Of a stretch of DNA of 64,000 bases, positions 27,031 to 36,044 are shown in pieces. Under the pieces are notes generated by a model, which was not told the origin of the DNA, did no database searches, and saw only the letters and a program-made list of their open reading frames with translations. The position numbers were made by a program, and so were the translations under genes. The stretch's first letter is position 1. Each line of letters begins with the position of its first letter. The DNA comes from CAVUMR01 sp963742715 (lineage in GTDB: Bacteria; Actinomycetota; Actinomycetes; Mycobacteriales; Micromonosporaceae): the NCBI GenBank assembly GCA_963742715.1, contig CAVUMR010000001.1, positions 1,488,001 through 1,552,000 of the forward strand, written 5' to 3'.

Positions 27031-28163
27031 AACGAGCTGACGTCGAAGGTGCCGGTCTGTACATCGGATTCGGCCGGTAGGTACATCCGCTGTACCGCGG
27101 CGACGATCGCCTCGACCACGGTGTCCCGGAAACTCGGCTCGATGATGCGGGCCCGATCCTCCGGTGCGGTCAGGTAGCACACCTCGACCCGTACCGCCGG
27201 CATCCTGGTGAGCCGCAACAGCTCCCAGGTCTTCCCGTGTACCCGCGCGTCTTCCAGTCCGGTCCGCGCCACGATCTCGCGCTGTACCAATCCGGCCAGC
27301 CGTTCCCCCACCGTGGACGTGACCCCCGAGCCGGTGCCGAAGTGGTACGCCGCGCAGCCCTGCGCGTCCGCGTTGCGGTGGCCGTCCAGGTGCAGCGAGA
27401 CGAGCAGGTCGGCACCGAGCTCGTTGGCGAACCGGGCCCGTTCCGCGTCGGGAAAGCCGCGGTTCCGGCCCCGGGTGAGGTGCACCTGCACCCCGGCCGC
27501 GGCGAGCCGACCCTCCAGCCGAGCGGCCAGGTCGAACACGAGATCCGCCTCGGTCCAGCGGAGCATTCCGTCGGGCACCACCACGCCGGGGTCGTCGCCG
27601 CCGTGGCCGGGATCGATCACGATCCGCTTGCCGACGAGCACCGGACCGGAGTGCCGGAGAACGTCGTACTCCCGCAGCAGTTGAGGCCGGCCACCGACCA
27701 CCTTGCGGCCGAGGCGGCGCAGGGCGTGCATGGTGGCCGGGCCGAACGATCCATCGGGTACCAGCCCGACCTCGCGCTGGAACTGGCCGAGCGCGTGCTC
27801 GGTGCGGTGACCGAAGATGCCGTCCGGGCGGCCGACGTCGTACCCCATCTCCAGCAGCCGTTCCTGCAGCTGCCGCACGTCGTCGCCGGACATCGCGACG
27901 GGGATGGCACGGAACAGGAGGCGGTCACCGAGCTCCCAGCGGGCGCCGTCAAGTGAACGCCAGGTCTCGTCACCGACCCGACCGTCCGCGGTAAGCCCGC
28001 GGGACTGCTGGAACGCCCGCACCGCGACCTCGACCGCGGCGTCGTACTCGATCTGCTCCGGATCGGTGCTGCCGCCGCCGGCGGAGAGCAGACCCAGATC
28101 ACCGAGTACCGCCCGCACCTCGGCCACGGCGGGGCCCCGATCGCCCAGGCGGATCGGTCGCAT
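27009..28163 (-). CDS. cwlM: N-acetylmuramoyl-L-alanine amidase family protein CwlM
   Basis: A 384-residue protein with two N-terminal peptidoglycan-binding repeats (GDRGPAVAEVRAVLGDLGLL...VRAFQQSRGLTADGRVGDETWRSL and GDDVRQLQERLLEMGYDVGRPDGIFGHRTEHALGQFQREVGL...). An Amidase_3 domain follows (KRIVIDPGHGGDDPGVV, ANELGADLLVSLHLDGHRN, AVRVEVCYLTAPEDRARI). No signal peptide is visible. In M. tuberculosis the CwlM homologue is a cytoplasmic regulator of MurA rather than a secreted hydrolase, so a regulatory role is likely here too. ATG 28163 has GAGGAG ten bases upstream. It lies downstream of trxA. Confidence 0.92.
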   Translation of the reverse strand: MRPIRLGDRGPAVAEVRAVLGDLGLLSAGGGSTDPEQIEYDAAVEVAVRAFQQSRGLTADGRVGDETWRSLDGARWELGDRLLFRAIPVAMSGDDVRQLQERLLEMGYDVGRPDGIFGHRTEHALGQFQREVGLVPDGSFGPATMHALRRLGRKVVGGRPQLLREYDVLRHSGPVLVGKRIVIDPGHGGDDPGVVVPDGMLRWTEADLVFDLAARLEGRLAAAGVQVHLTRGRNRGFPDAERARFANELGADLLVSLHLDGHRNADAQGCAAYHFGTGSGVTSTVGERLAGLVQREIVARTGLEDARVHGKTWELLRLTRMPAVRVEVCYLTAPEDRARIIEPSFRDTVVEAIVAAVQRMYLPAESDVQTGTFDVSSLRAALAH

Positions 28164-28295
28164 CCCGGTGGTCTCCTCTCCCGGGCGGTTCACCGCCCCA
28201 GCACTGATTCCGCAGCGTACCGCCTGGCAGCGGCATGATCCGGCAACGCCGGGCCGCGCCCGCTCCGCCCCTGACCAGCAGATATAGCCCTGTGT

Positions 28296-28339
28296 ACAAA
28301 GAAGACTCCGCACAGGTACAACACGTCCTGTGCGGAGTC
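28296..28339 (-). terminator. Terminator after trxB-trxA
   Basis: GACTCCGCACAGG (28304-28316) and CCTGTGCGGAGTC (28327-28339) form a perfect 13-bp stem with a 10-base loop. On the minus strand it is followed by TTCTTTGT. It sits about 52 bases after the trxA stop and before cwlM. Confidence 0.85.
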
Positions 28340-28349
28340 AGTTCAGAGC

Positions 28350-28397
28350 GCCGCGGTGTTACAGGGCCGCGGTGTTACAGCGCCGCGGTGTTACAGG
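28350..28397 (-). repeat. 16-bp tandem repeats at the trxA stop codon
   Basis: Three head-to-tail 16-bp units (28350-28365, 28366-28381, 28382-28397), identical except at the last base. The unit nearest the gene contains the trxA TAA stop (28393-28391), and each copy repeats that TAA. Confidence 0.9.
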
Positions 28398-28714
28398 GCC
28401 GACTCGACCAGCTTGGCGAGCGTGCTCTTGGGGTGCGCGCCGATCACCGACTGGAACGGCTGACCATCCTTGAACACCGTCAGCGTGGGGATGGACATGA
28501 CGCCGTACTCGCGGGTGACCTGCGGGTTCTCGTCGATGTTGAGCTTGACGAACTCGACCTTCCCGGCGTACTCGGCGGACAGCTCCTCGAGTACCGGCGC
28601 GACCTTCTTGCACGGCCCGCACCACTCCGCCCAGAAGTCCACGAGCACCGGCTTGTCGGACTTCAACACGTCAGCCTGGAAGCTGCCGTCGGTCACCGCC
28701 TTGTTCGCTCCCAC
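28391..28714 (-). CDS. trxA: Thioredoxin
   Basis: A 107-residue thioredoxin with the WCGPC active site (residues 31-35) in VLVDFWAEWCGPCKKVAPVLEEL, and the cis-proline region GVMSIPTLTVFKDGQPF. It reduces protein disulfides and is recharged by TrxB, encoded 57 bases upstream. GTG 28714 is preferred because GGAG is nine bases upstream and the family starts MGANKxVTD; a TTG at 28729 would add five residues. The strong terminator at 28296-28339 follows. Confidence 0.95.
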   Translation of the reverse strand: MGANKAVTDGSFQADVLKSDKPVLVDFWAEWCGPCKKVAPVLEELSAEYAGKVEFVKLNIDENPQVTREYGVMSIPTLTVFKDGQPFQSVIGAHPKSTLAKLVESAL

Positions 28715-28771
28715 GGTGGGGGTCTCCAATCTCTGGTCGGTGGATTCTGATGGACGAGCGCGCCTTGAGTT

Positions 28772-29752
28772 TCAGCTTCCCTGTACGACTTCGGTGGCGA
28801 CCTCGTGCGCGGCTTCCCGCGCGGCCAGGAACCGCTCGGCATCCAGCGCGGCCACACACCCGGTACCGGCGGCCGTGATCGCCTGCCGGTAGGTGTGGTC
28901 GACCAGGTCGCCGGCCGCGAACACGCCGGGCAGGTTCGTCCGGCTGGTCGGGGCATCGACGATGACGTACCCGTCCGGGTCCATGGCAACCTGACCGCGG
29001 AACAGCGCGCTGCGCGGGTCGTGGCCGATCGCGATGAACACGCCGGTGACCGGAAGGACCTTCTCTTCGCCGGTCTTGACGTTGCGGACCGAGGCGCCGC
29101 CCACCTTGTCGGTACCGACGATGCCGGTCACCACGGTGTCCCACTCGACCTTGATCTTGTCGTTGGCCAGTGCGCGGTCGACCATGATCCGGCTCGCCCG
29201 GAACTCGTCGCGCCGGTGGATGATCGTGACCGTCTCGGCGAACTTGGTGAGGAACGTCGCTTCCTCCATCGCCGAGTCGCCGCCCCCCACGACCGCGATG
29301 TGCTGGCCGCGGAAGAAGAACCCGTCGCAGGTGGCACAGCTGGATACGCCGTGCCCGAGCAGCTCCTGCTCGCCCGGTACGCCGAGCGGCCGCCACGCGG
29401 ATCCGGTGGACAGGATCACGGCGTGCGCCCGGTACTCGGTCTCGCCGACCCAGACCGACTTGATCTCGCCGGTAAGGTCGACCCGGGAGACGTCGTCGGT
29501 CAGCAGCTCGGCGCCGAACCGCTCAGCCTGCTTGCGCATGCCGTCCATCAGGTCAGGGCCGAGAATGCCGTCCGGGAACCCGGGGAAGTTTTCCACTTCG
29601 GTGGTGGTCATCAGCGCCCCACCGGACTGCACACCCTCGATGACCAGCGGATTGAGGCTGGCTCGGGCCGCATAGACGGCGGCGGTGTATCCGGCTGGAC
29701 CGGAACCGATGATGATCACATTGCGTACGTCGGTCGGGTTCGGCGCTCCCAC
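28772..29752 (-). CDS. trxB: Thioredoxin reductase
   Basis: A 326-residue FAD/NADPH enzyme that reduces thioredoxin. It has the FAD-binding NVIIIGSGPAGYTAAVYAARASLNPLVIEG, redox-active CATC (about 138-141) in VSSCATCDGFFF, NADPH-binding AVVGGGDSAMEEATFL, and the C-terminal FAD motif VFAAGDLVDHTYRQAITAAGTGCVAALDAERFL. GTG 29752 is preferred from family alignment, with a GAGGAG site about twelve bases upstream. It stands upstream of trxA and downstream of the sigM/anti-sigma pair, the order also seen in mycobacteria. Confidence 0.95.
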   Translation of the reverse strand: MGAPNPTDVRNVIIIGSGPAGYTAAVYAARASLNPLVIEGVQSGGALMTTTEVENFPGFPDGILGPDLMDGMRKQAERFGAELLTDDVSRVDLTGEIKSVWVGETEYRAHAVILSTGSAWRPLGVPGEQELLGHGVSSCATCDGFFFRGQHIAVVGGGDSAMEEATFLTKFAETVTIIHRRDEFRASRIMVDRALANDKIKVEWDTVVTGIVGTDKVGGASVRNVKTGEEKVLPVTGVFIAIGHDPRSALFRGQVAMDPDGYVIVDAPTSRTNLPGVFAAGDLVDHTYRQAITAAGTGCVAALDAERFLAAREAAHEVATEVVQGS

Positions 29753-29947
29753 GGCGGACTCTCTCCTCGTGACATGGCGGGCCTGGCTGCCGGTATCCGG
29801 CATGTTTCCCATCCGGCCAGCAGAACGTCATCGTACGGAGGGAGATTCCCCAACGCGGTACGCATCACTCTCACGGCGGGACACAGCTCGCTCACGACCC
29901 GGATACAACCTCGCCGCGGTGAGGCGGGCACTGTCCAGCCGGCCGGC

Positions 29948-30850
29948 TCAGAGCGGCGCGGTAAAGCGCTCGTCCGGCCCGGTACCTCCGCAGGCTGGTC
30001 CGGCCACGACGACGAGCCGGTCCCCGGCGGCCCCGGCGACCAGGATGATCAGGGCGGGGTTGCCCTGGTACCGGGCGAAGTCGACGACCTGGGTCGACCC
30101 GGGATGCCTGGTGGTGACCGCGGCGAGGCACTGCCGCAGCAGGCCGGGCTCGGTCAGCCGGGCCAGCTCAGTGGGCACAGTGGCTGCCAGCTCCGGCGCC
30201 AGGCTGTCCTTGGACAGTCCGAGTCGATCCGGGAGCGAGCGGAGCGTGTCCGGCTGGTAGTCGGTACCGCTCACCAGGAGGCCACCGAAGGCGGCCGGGG
30301 CGCTCTTGCCGTTGGGCACCTGCAAGCCGTTGTCGCGTGGGGTACGGCCGGCATCACCGCCGGCAGCGCTGGGGCCGGCCAGGTCGGTGGCGCCGCTCTC
30401 CTGCTGCGCACTGGTGGCCGTGCCGCCGTTCTGCCCGACCAGTCCGATCGCGCCGACGGTGCCGATACCGAGCACTCCGACCACCGCTGCCGCGGCGGCC
30501 AGCACGCGGGCCCGCCGCCGGCGTCGGGTGGCGAGGGACACGACCTCGGCGCCCGGTCCGGCGACAGCGGCCGCCGCACCGGCCGGGTGCCCGGCGGTAC
30601 GGAGTGCCTCGTCCAGCCGGAGCGCGACATCCGCCGGCAGCACCTCGGGGGTCGCGCCGAGCGCGGACAGTTGGCCGCTCACCATCGGCTCGGCCGCCCG
30701 CAGCGCCTGGTACATCGCGATCCAACCCGCGTCGGTGGTGACCAGCGCGGCGACCTGCTCGGCCGCCGGGGTCCCGTCGAGCGCACCGCAGGCGTAGTCC
30801 GCCAGCAGGTCGAGATCGACCTGCCGACCGCCTGGTTGGTCCGCGCTCAC
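29948..30850 (-). CDS. Anti-sigma factor for SigM (membrane-anchored)
   Basis: A 300-residue protein with an N-terminal sigma-binding-like region (DLDLLADYACGALDGTPAAEQVAALVTTDAGWIAMYQAL), a single transmembrane helix after an Arg-rich stop (ATRRRRRARVLAAAAAVVGVLGIGTVGAIGLVG, about 107-139), and an extracytoplasmic domain ending TTRHPGSTQVVDFARYQGNPALIILVAGAAGDRLVVVAGPACG. It follows sigM by 66 bases on the same strand, as rsmA follows sigM in M. tuberculosis. No zinc-binding HxxxCxxC motif is seen. The function is inferred from position and architecture. Confidence 0.8.
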   Translation of the reverse strand: MSADQPGGRQVDLDLLADYACGALDGTPAAEQVAALVTTDAGWIAMYQALRAAEPMVSGQLSALGATPEVLPADVALRLDEALRTAGHPAGAAAAVAGPGAEVVSLATRRRRRARVLAAAAAVVGVLGIGTVGAIGLVGQNGGTATSAQQESGATDLAGPSAAGGDAGRTPRDNGLQVPNGKSAPAAFGGLLVSGTDYQPDTLRSLPDRLGLSKDSLAPELAATVPTELARLTEPGLLRQCLAAVTTRHPGSTQVVDFARYQGNPALIILVAGAAGDRLVVVAGPACGGTGPDERFTAPL

Positions 30851-30916
30851 CGGTTCTCCTGTCCTGGTCCTGACGCGCGCCGGCTCATCCGGCGACTGAT
30901 CTCATCCGGCGTCCGG

Positions 30917-31600
30917 TCACGATGGCCGCACATCCGCATCGCGGCTGTCTTGTGATCCGACGTCGCCGGAGGCTTCCGGGTTCCGTAGATAGCCAAGGTT
31001 CACGGCCAGGCGGGCGCGCCCCCGCGCGCACCGGCTCTTCACGGTCCCCTCGGCGACCTCGAGAATCCGTGCCGCCTCGCTCACCGGGTACCCGTAGACG
31101 TCGACGAGCACGATCGCGGCCCGTTGTTCGACCGGCAGCTGGGCGAGTGCCGAGCGGATCTCCAGTGAGGTGTCGTGGTCGAGTTCCACCGCCGGCTCGC
31201 CCGGCCCGGACTCCGGCAGTGGCACCGTCGGGCGCGCCGCGCGCCGGCGTACCCGGTCGAGACAGGCGTTCACCACGATCCGGTGCAGCCAGGTGGTGAC
31301 CGCCGAGTCACCACGGAACCGGTCCGCGGCGCGGTACGCCGACAGCAGCGCGTCCTGGAGCGCGTCGGCCGCCTCCTCTCGATCGGCGAGGGTGCGCAGT
31401 GCGACCGCCCAGAGCCGGTCGCGGTGCCGCCGCACCAACTCGGCGAACGCGTCGGGATCGCCCGCGACGTGGTTCTGGAGGAGGGTCCGGTCATCGGGGC
31501 CGGGTGGCTGGTCATCGCGGCCGGCGTTCGACAGGGCGTCGTCCCGCCCGGCGCCGGTTGACCCGGTGCCGGCCGGTACATCCGCCGAATCGTTCCGCAC
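30917..31600 (-). CDS. sigM: ECF RNA polymerase sigma factor SigM
   Basis: A 227-residue ECF sigma factor. Region 2 is DAFAELVRRHRDRLWAVALRTLADREEAADALQDALLSAYRAADRFRGDSAVTTWLHRIVVNACLDRVRRRAARP, and region 4 is LPVEQRAAIVLVDVYGYPVSEAARILEVAEGTVKSRCARGRARLA. It is thought to direct envelope-stress genes and is flanked by its predicted anti-sigma partner and by the murJ locus. GTG 31600 is chosen to match family length; no clear ribosome binding site is seen. The frame continues upstream for 17 more codons. Confidence 0.9.
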   Translation of the reverse strand: MRNDSADVPAGTGSTGAGRDDALSNAGRDDQPPGPDDRTLLQNHVAGDPDAFAELVRRHRDRLWAVALRTLADREEAADALQDALLSAYRAADRFRGDSAVTTWLHRIVVNACLDRVRRRAARPTVPLPESGPGEPAVELDHDTSLEIRSALAQLPVEQRAAIVLVDVYGYPVSEAARILEVAEGTVKSRCARGRARLAVNLGYLRNPEASGDVGSQDSRDADVRPS

Positions 31601-31657
31601 GGAGGGCACCCTACCGAGGCTCGACCGACCGGCGCGCAGCGAGCGCGGCACGCCGCG

Positions 31658-33088
31658 TCAGCGGCCGGTAACCGTGATGTCCTGGACGCCGACCTGGAAC
31701 TTGCCCTCGACCGACGGCAACACCGTGATCCAGATCAACAGGTACCGGGTACGGGCGCCGCCGGCCGCCAGTACCGCCCGCGGCGGGGCGTTCACCCGCG
31801 GCGCGGAGATGGTCCGGTACGAGGTGGCGATCTGGTTGTCGCTGTCCGAGTCGCCGGAGCCGCCGGCCGCCGGATCCTCGGTACCGCCGCGCAACTGGAC
31901 GGTACAACCGGGCTGGTCGAACTCGATCTCGACGTTCTGTACCTCGCGGGCCGAGCCGAGGTCGAGCAGGATCCCCATGCCGGGCTTCAGGCCACCGAAG
32001 GCCGCGCTGTTGTACTGGTCGGTCGACCACTCGGTGCTCTGGTCGCCGTCGAGTACGTTCTGCTGGTTGCGGACCTCGGTACGGTCGCCGCGCGGCGGGT
32101 CGACGATGCGTACGGACGTGGGCTTGATCGGTGCCGGCTCGCCGGCGCCCTGGCTGTTGCCGGCGTTCGGTGACGCGGACGGGAAGCCGTTCTGGTTGGT
32201 CGCCGGCAGCCACCGGGTGCCGAGCAGCAGTCCGGCCAGCGCGATGGCGAGCAGCGCGCCCACGCCCACCGAGATCTTCTTCCAGACCGGGCGCTGCGAC
32301 TCGTGCGGCTCCGTCGAGACCAGGTCGAGCGCACCGCTGATGTCGTCCGGGTCGACGTCGAGCCGACCGAGTTCGGCGGACAGTTCCGCGGCGCTCGGCG
32401 GCGGCAGCGCCGGGTCGAGCAGGTCCATGGTGAGCGCGTCGAGATAGTTGGGCACGCCGCTGCGTACCTGTCGGGGGGAGGCGATCCGGCCGTCCACCCG
32501 GGGCGCGTCCGGCAGCCCGGCCGGCCCGGACACCTCCCGCGGCCAGTGGCCGGTGAGCGCGCAGTAGAGCACCGCGCCGAGCGCGCGTACGTCCCCGTCC
32601 GCCGAGGCGTGCCCGTCGGCGCGGGCGTCGGCCAGTACGACCCGGTGCTCGTTGCCGATCAGCACGGTGCCGGGGTGGACGTTGCCGTGCGCGACCCCGG
32701 TGCCGTGTACGGCGGCGAGCGCGTCGGCGAGCGCGTGCGCGATCGAGGTGGCCCGTTCGGGCTCCAGCGGCGTGTCCCGGACAGCTTCCCGCAACGAGCG
32801 GCCGTCGACCCATTCGCGCACCACGTACGCCCGGGCGCCTTCGTCGACCGCGTCGTACACGCCGACGATGTGCGGGTGTACGACCCGGCTCGCGGCTACC
32901 GCCGCGGCGAGCATCTCCTCAGCCGCGGCACCACCGGGGTACCGCAGGACGACGGTTACCGGGCGCCGGAGGATGACGTCGATGCCGCGCCAGACCTGCC
33001 GGCCGGTGGAGTCGTCGTTGATGTGCTCTTCCAGCCGGTACCGGTCGGCCAGCACCTCGCCTACCGCGGGTGCACCGACCTGGGTCAA
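31658..33088 (-). CDS. Membrane-anchored pseudokinase of the MurJ locus
   Basis: A 476-residue protein: an intracellular kinase-like domain (about 15-250), a transmembrane helix (about 272-291), and an extracellular beta-rich domain (about 320-475) ending VLPSVEGKFQVGVQDITVTGR. The kinase fold lacks catalytic signatures: no GxGxxG loop, no VAxK lysine (VTVVLRY), HGNVHPGTVLI in place of HRDxxxxN, and DAR in place of DFG. In M. tuberculosis an equivalent pseudokinase plus extracellular domain is fused to the C-terminus of MurJ and, when phosphorylated, binds FhaA. Here it is a separate gene 274 bp downstream of murJ, so a role in controlling lipid II flipping is inferred. Confidence 0.85.
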   Translation of the reverse strand: MTQVGAPAVGEVLADRYRLEEHINDDSTGRQVWRGIDVILRRPVTVVLRYPGGAAAEEMLAAAVAASRVVHPHIVGVYDAVDEGARAYVVREWVDGRSLREAVRDTPLEPERATSIAHALADALAAVHGTGVAHGNVHPGTVLIGNEHRVVLADARADGHASADGDVRALGAVLYCALTGHWPREVSGPAGLPDAPRVDGRIASPRQVRSGVPNYLDALTMDLLDPALPPPSAAELSAELGRLDVDPDDISGALDLVSTEPHESQRPVWKKISVGVGALLAIALAGLLLGTRWLPATNQNGFPSASPNAGNSQGAGEPAPIKPTSVRIVDPPRGDRTEVRNQQNVLDGDQSTEWSTDQYNSAAFGGLKPGMGILLDLGSAREVQNVEIEFDQPGCTVQLRGGTEDPAAGGSGDSDSDNQIATSYRTISAPRVNAPPRAVLAAGGARTRYLLIWITVLPSVEGKFQVGVQDITVTGR

Positions 33089-33362
33089 CCCGTCCTCCCT
33101 CCGGCTGGTGCTCGCAACGTACGCGCACCAGCCTAGGTCCTCGGTAACCCGAGCGACCGGGACCCCGCCCCGTGGGCGGCGTGTTGCCCGGCGTGCCGGT
33201 CGGTGATCCGGTACGAGACGTGCTAGGGGCCGCTACCGGTTCGGCGCGTGCCCCCTGGAACCCGTTCACCGTACCGTGTCGCGGCATTGCCGACCGGGCA
33301 ACGGTTGTACGGCTTGTCCCGGTATTTACGGATCGATCTTAGTCGTTGAGATCCCGCCGGGG

Positions 33363-35192
33363 TCACCTGCCGAGTCGCGTGCGGACCATCGTCCACACCT
33401 GGTTGACCTCGGCCACCCGCAGCAGCAGGGCACCGGCCAGGTACCCGGCGGCCAGCACGCCACCGGCCAGCACCACGGTCACCAGGCTGGCCAGCTTCCC
33501 CTCGCCGATCACGCGGGTGAGCAGGTACGCGAGCAGCCCGGCCGGGATCATCGCGACGACGGCGGCCACGGTGAGCTTGCCCAGGGTCCGGCCGGTACGA
33601 CGCACCCCGAGGCCACCGAGGCGCCGGCGCAGCAACACCGCGCCGAGTACCGCGGCGACCACGAACGAGATCGCGTTGCCCACCATCAGGCCGGCCGCCA
33701 CCGCGGACGCGGGCAGCAGCCAGTACACGAGCAGGTCGACGATCACCCGTACGGCCACCACCGGAATGTTGATCAGCGCGGGCGTACGGGTGTCCGGCAG
33801 CGCGTAGAACGCGAACACCTGCAGTTGGCTGATCGCGAACGGGACCAGCCCGAGTCCGGCGATCGCGATCACCACACCGGTGGCGTTCGCGGCCTCGTGG
33901 CTGTACCGGCCGAGCTGGAACAGCGCGATCGCGATGGGGGTACCGAGCAGCAGGTACGCCCCGCTGGCCGGAAGCAGCAGTACCGCGGACAGCCGGGTAC
34001 CGGTGGACAGGTGCCCGGCCACGTCGGCGTACCGCTTCTCGCTCGCCGCCGCGCTCATCCGTGGCATCAGCGCGGTGATGACCGAGACCACCAGTACGCC
34101 GTGCGCCATCATGAAGATCAGGAAGGCGTTCAGGTACACGGTCGCGCCACCGGCGGCGTGTTCACCGGCGGCCTTGGCGAGCCGGATCACCACGAACACG
34201 CCGATCTGGCTGACCCCGACGTAACACAGCATCCACCCGCCGAGGTGAGCCAGCTCGCGCAGGTGCAGTTCCCGCAGGTCGAACCGCCACTTCCAGCGGA
34301 AGCCGACCTTGCGCAGCGCGGGCCACAGCCCGAGCCCCTGGATCAGGATCCCGAGCGTGGTGCCGATGCCCAGTACCGCGACCTGCGCGCCGGTGACCCG
34401 GCTGGCGTCGAGCTGCCCGCGTACGCCCCACAGCGCGATGAACGTGACCGCGGTCAGGATCACCACGACGTTGTTGAGGATCGGCGTCCAGGTCGGCGCG
34501 GCGAAATGACCCCTGGTGTTGAGTACCGCGGCGAGCATCGCGAACAACCCGAAGAAGAAGATCTCCGGAAGCAGCAGGTACCCCAGCGAGGTGATGAGGT
34601 GCCGGTCGGCGACCCGGCTCGTCATCACCGCCGCGATCAGTGGCGCGCAGGCCACCGCCACCACGGTCGCCGCGGCGAGGATCAGCACCGACAGGGTCAG
34701 CAGTCGATGGGTGTACGCGTCGCCATGGTCGGCATCGTTGCGCCGGGCGCGTACCAGCAGCGGCACCACGACACTGGTCAGCACGCCGCCGAGGAGCAGC
34801 TCGTACACCATCGCGGGCATGGTGTTGGCGACGTTGTAGGCGTCGCCCACCGCGAGCGCGCCGATGGCGGCCGAGATGGCGGCGGTACGCAGGAATCCGG
34901 TGACCCGGCTGACCAGGCTGCCGGCGGCCATCACCGCGCTGTTGCGGGCGACCGAGCCGGACTCCTCCGCGGACGCGGGCCCGGCGGGCGACTGCGCGGC
35001 GCCGGATGCGCCGGCCGGGATCGCCGAAAAGACGGCGGTGGCCTCCGGATCCGGGGGCGCCGTCACCGCGTCACCCGATCGATCGACCCGGGCGGCGGCG
35101 GAGGTGTACGTGGTGCCCCGAGGCGTCGGGCGGCGGCCCGGCGAGGGCCGACCGGGACCCGGCCGCGGGCGACCGGCGTTCGGGTCGCTCAC
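33363..35192 (-). CDS. murJ: Lipid II flippase MurJ (MviN)
   Basis: A 609-residue MOP-superfamily flippase that moves lipid II across the membrane for peptidoglycan assembly. A proline/glycine-rich cytoplasmic N-terminus (about 1-80) precedes SVARNSAVMAAGSLVSRVTGFLRTAAISAAIG, the MurJ TM1 motif. YELLLGGVLTSVVVPLLVRAR is also conserved, and about 14 hydrophobic helices follow to the end. GTG 35192 has GAGG five bases upstream and starts 22 bases after the Nudix gene stop, so the two are likely cotranscribed. It lacks the C-terminal pseudokinase fusion found in mycobacterial MurJ. Confidence 0.93.
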   Translation of the reverse strand: MSDPNAGRPRPGPGRPSPGRRPTPRGTTYTSAAARVDRSGDAVTAPPDPEATAVFSAIPAGASGAAQSPAGPASAEESGSVARNSAVMAAGSLVSRVTGFLRTAAISAAIGALAVGDAYNVANTMPAMVYELLLGGVLTSVVVPLLVRARRNDADHGDAYTHRLLTLSVLILAAATVVAVACAPLIAAVMTSRVADRHLITSLGYLLLPEIFFFGLFAMLAAVLNTRGHFAAPTWTPILNNVVVILTAVTFIALWGVRGQLDASRVTGAQVAVLGIGTTLGILIQGLGLWPALRKVGFRWKWRFDLRELHLRELAHLGGWMLCYVGVSQIGVFVVIRLAKAAGEHAAGGATVYLNAFLIFMMAHGVLVVSVITALMPRMSAAASEKRYADVAGHLSTGTRLSAVLLLPASGAYLLLGTPIAIALFQLGRYSHEAANATGVVIAIAGLGLVPFAISQLQVFAFYALPDTRTPALINIPVVAVRVIVDLLVYWLLPASAVAAGLMVGNAISFVVAAVLGAVLLRRRLGGLGVRRTGRTLGKLTVAAVVAMIPAGLLAYLLTRVIGEGKLASLVTVVLAGGVLAAGYLAGALLLRVAEVNQVWTMVRTRLGR

Positions 35193-35214
35193 CGCAGCCT
35201 CATCCGGTACTGGC

Positions 35215-35901
35215 TCATCCGGTCCTGGCAAGCAGATCCGGCACCTGTGCGACCAACCGGCGCTCGTCCGGATACGCCAACCGGTGCGGAAGATCCGCCA
35301 GCGGTACCCATGCCACCTCCACCACTTCGACGTCCCGGTCGCACAGCTCACCAGAAATGCGACGCAGGAGGAAATGGTGCACGGTCTTGTGGATCTTCTT
35401 GCCGCGGAACATGAACCAGTAGTCCACGGTGCCGAGCCGGTGCAGTACCTCGCCGGTGATGCCGGTCTCCTCGGCGACTTCCCGCTGCGCGGTCTGCTCG
35501 AGAGTCTCGCCGGCCTCGATGTGGCCCTTGGGCAGCGACCAGACGAGGCGACCGCGCCGGTCGTGCTTGCCGATCAACGCGCCGTACAGCAAGCCGTCCT
35601 GCTCCTGCACCACGAGCCCGCCGGCGGACACTTCCTCGACCCGTTCGGTCCGGCCGCGACCGGCCCGCCGGCCCCGACTGTACGCGGCGTCACCAGCGGG
35701 TACGTTCGGCTGCCGGTTGTTACCGCGGGTCGCGGCGCGGGGACTCGCGTCGACCGGATCGACTACCGGTACGGCGTCGTCGGCAGGCGCGTCGGGACTG
35801 CGCCGGGGCGCGGTGGGGGTCCGGCCACGGCCACGGCGACGGCGGCGCACCCGACGGCCGCGCGGCTCGTCGGTGGCACCCGCAGAGTTCGTCCGGACCA
35901 C
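35215..35901 (-). CDS. Nudix hydrolase upstream of murJ
   Basis: A Nudix hydrolase with the full Nudix box GHIEAGETLEQTAQREVAEETGI in the middle of the protein and downstream strands TVDYWFMFRGKKIHKTVHHFLLRR. The N-terminus is strongly basic (GRRVRRRRRGRGRTP) and may bind nucleic acid. Nudix enzymes hydrolyse nucleoside diphosphates linked to other groups; the substrate here is unknown. GTG 35901 is a tentative start; the frame remains open to an ATG at 35991. A Nudix gene between cca (divergent) and murJ is conserved in actinobacteria. Confidence 0.85.
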   Translation of the reverse strand: MVRTNSAGATDEPRGRRVRRRRRGRGRTPTAPRRSPDAPADDAVPVVDPVDASPRAATRGNNRQPNVPAGDAAYSRGRRAGRGRTERVEEVSAGGLVVQEQDGLLYGALIGKHDRRGRLVWSLPKGHIEAGETLEQTAQREVAEETGITGEVLHRLGTVDYWFMFRGKKIHKTVHHFLLRRISGELCDRDVEVVEVAWVPLADLPHRLAYPDERRLVAQVPDLLARTG

Positions 35902-36044
35902 CCTGTAAACACTATCGTCCGACCCCGGTTCCGCCCGGCGGGCGTGATGATCTTGGAATCCGGTGCCGGCGCCGGGTACGCGACGAGTCATCGCGACGAG
36001 GCCGGCGCGGTCCGGTCCGGTCAGCTCGTTAGGCTGTGCGACCG

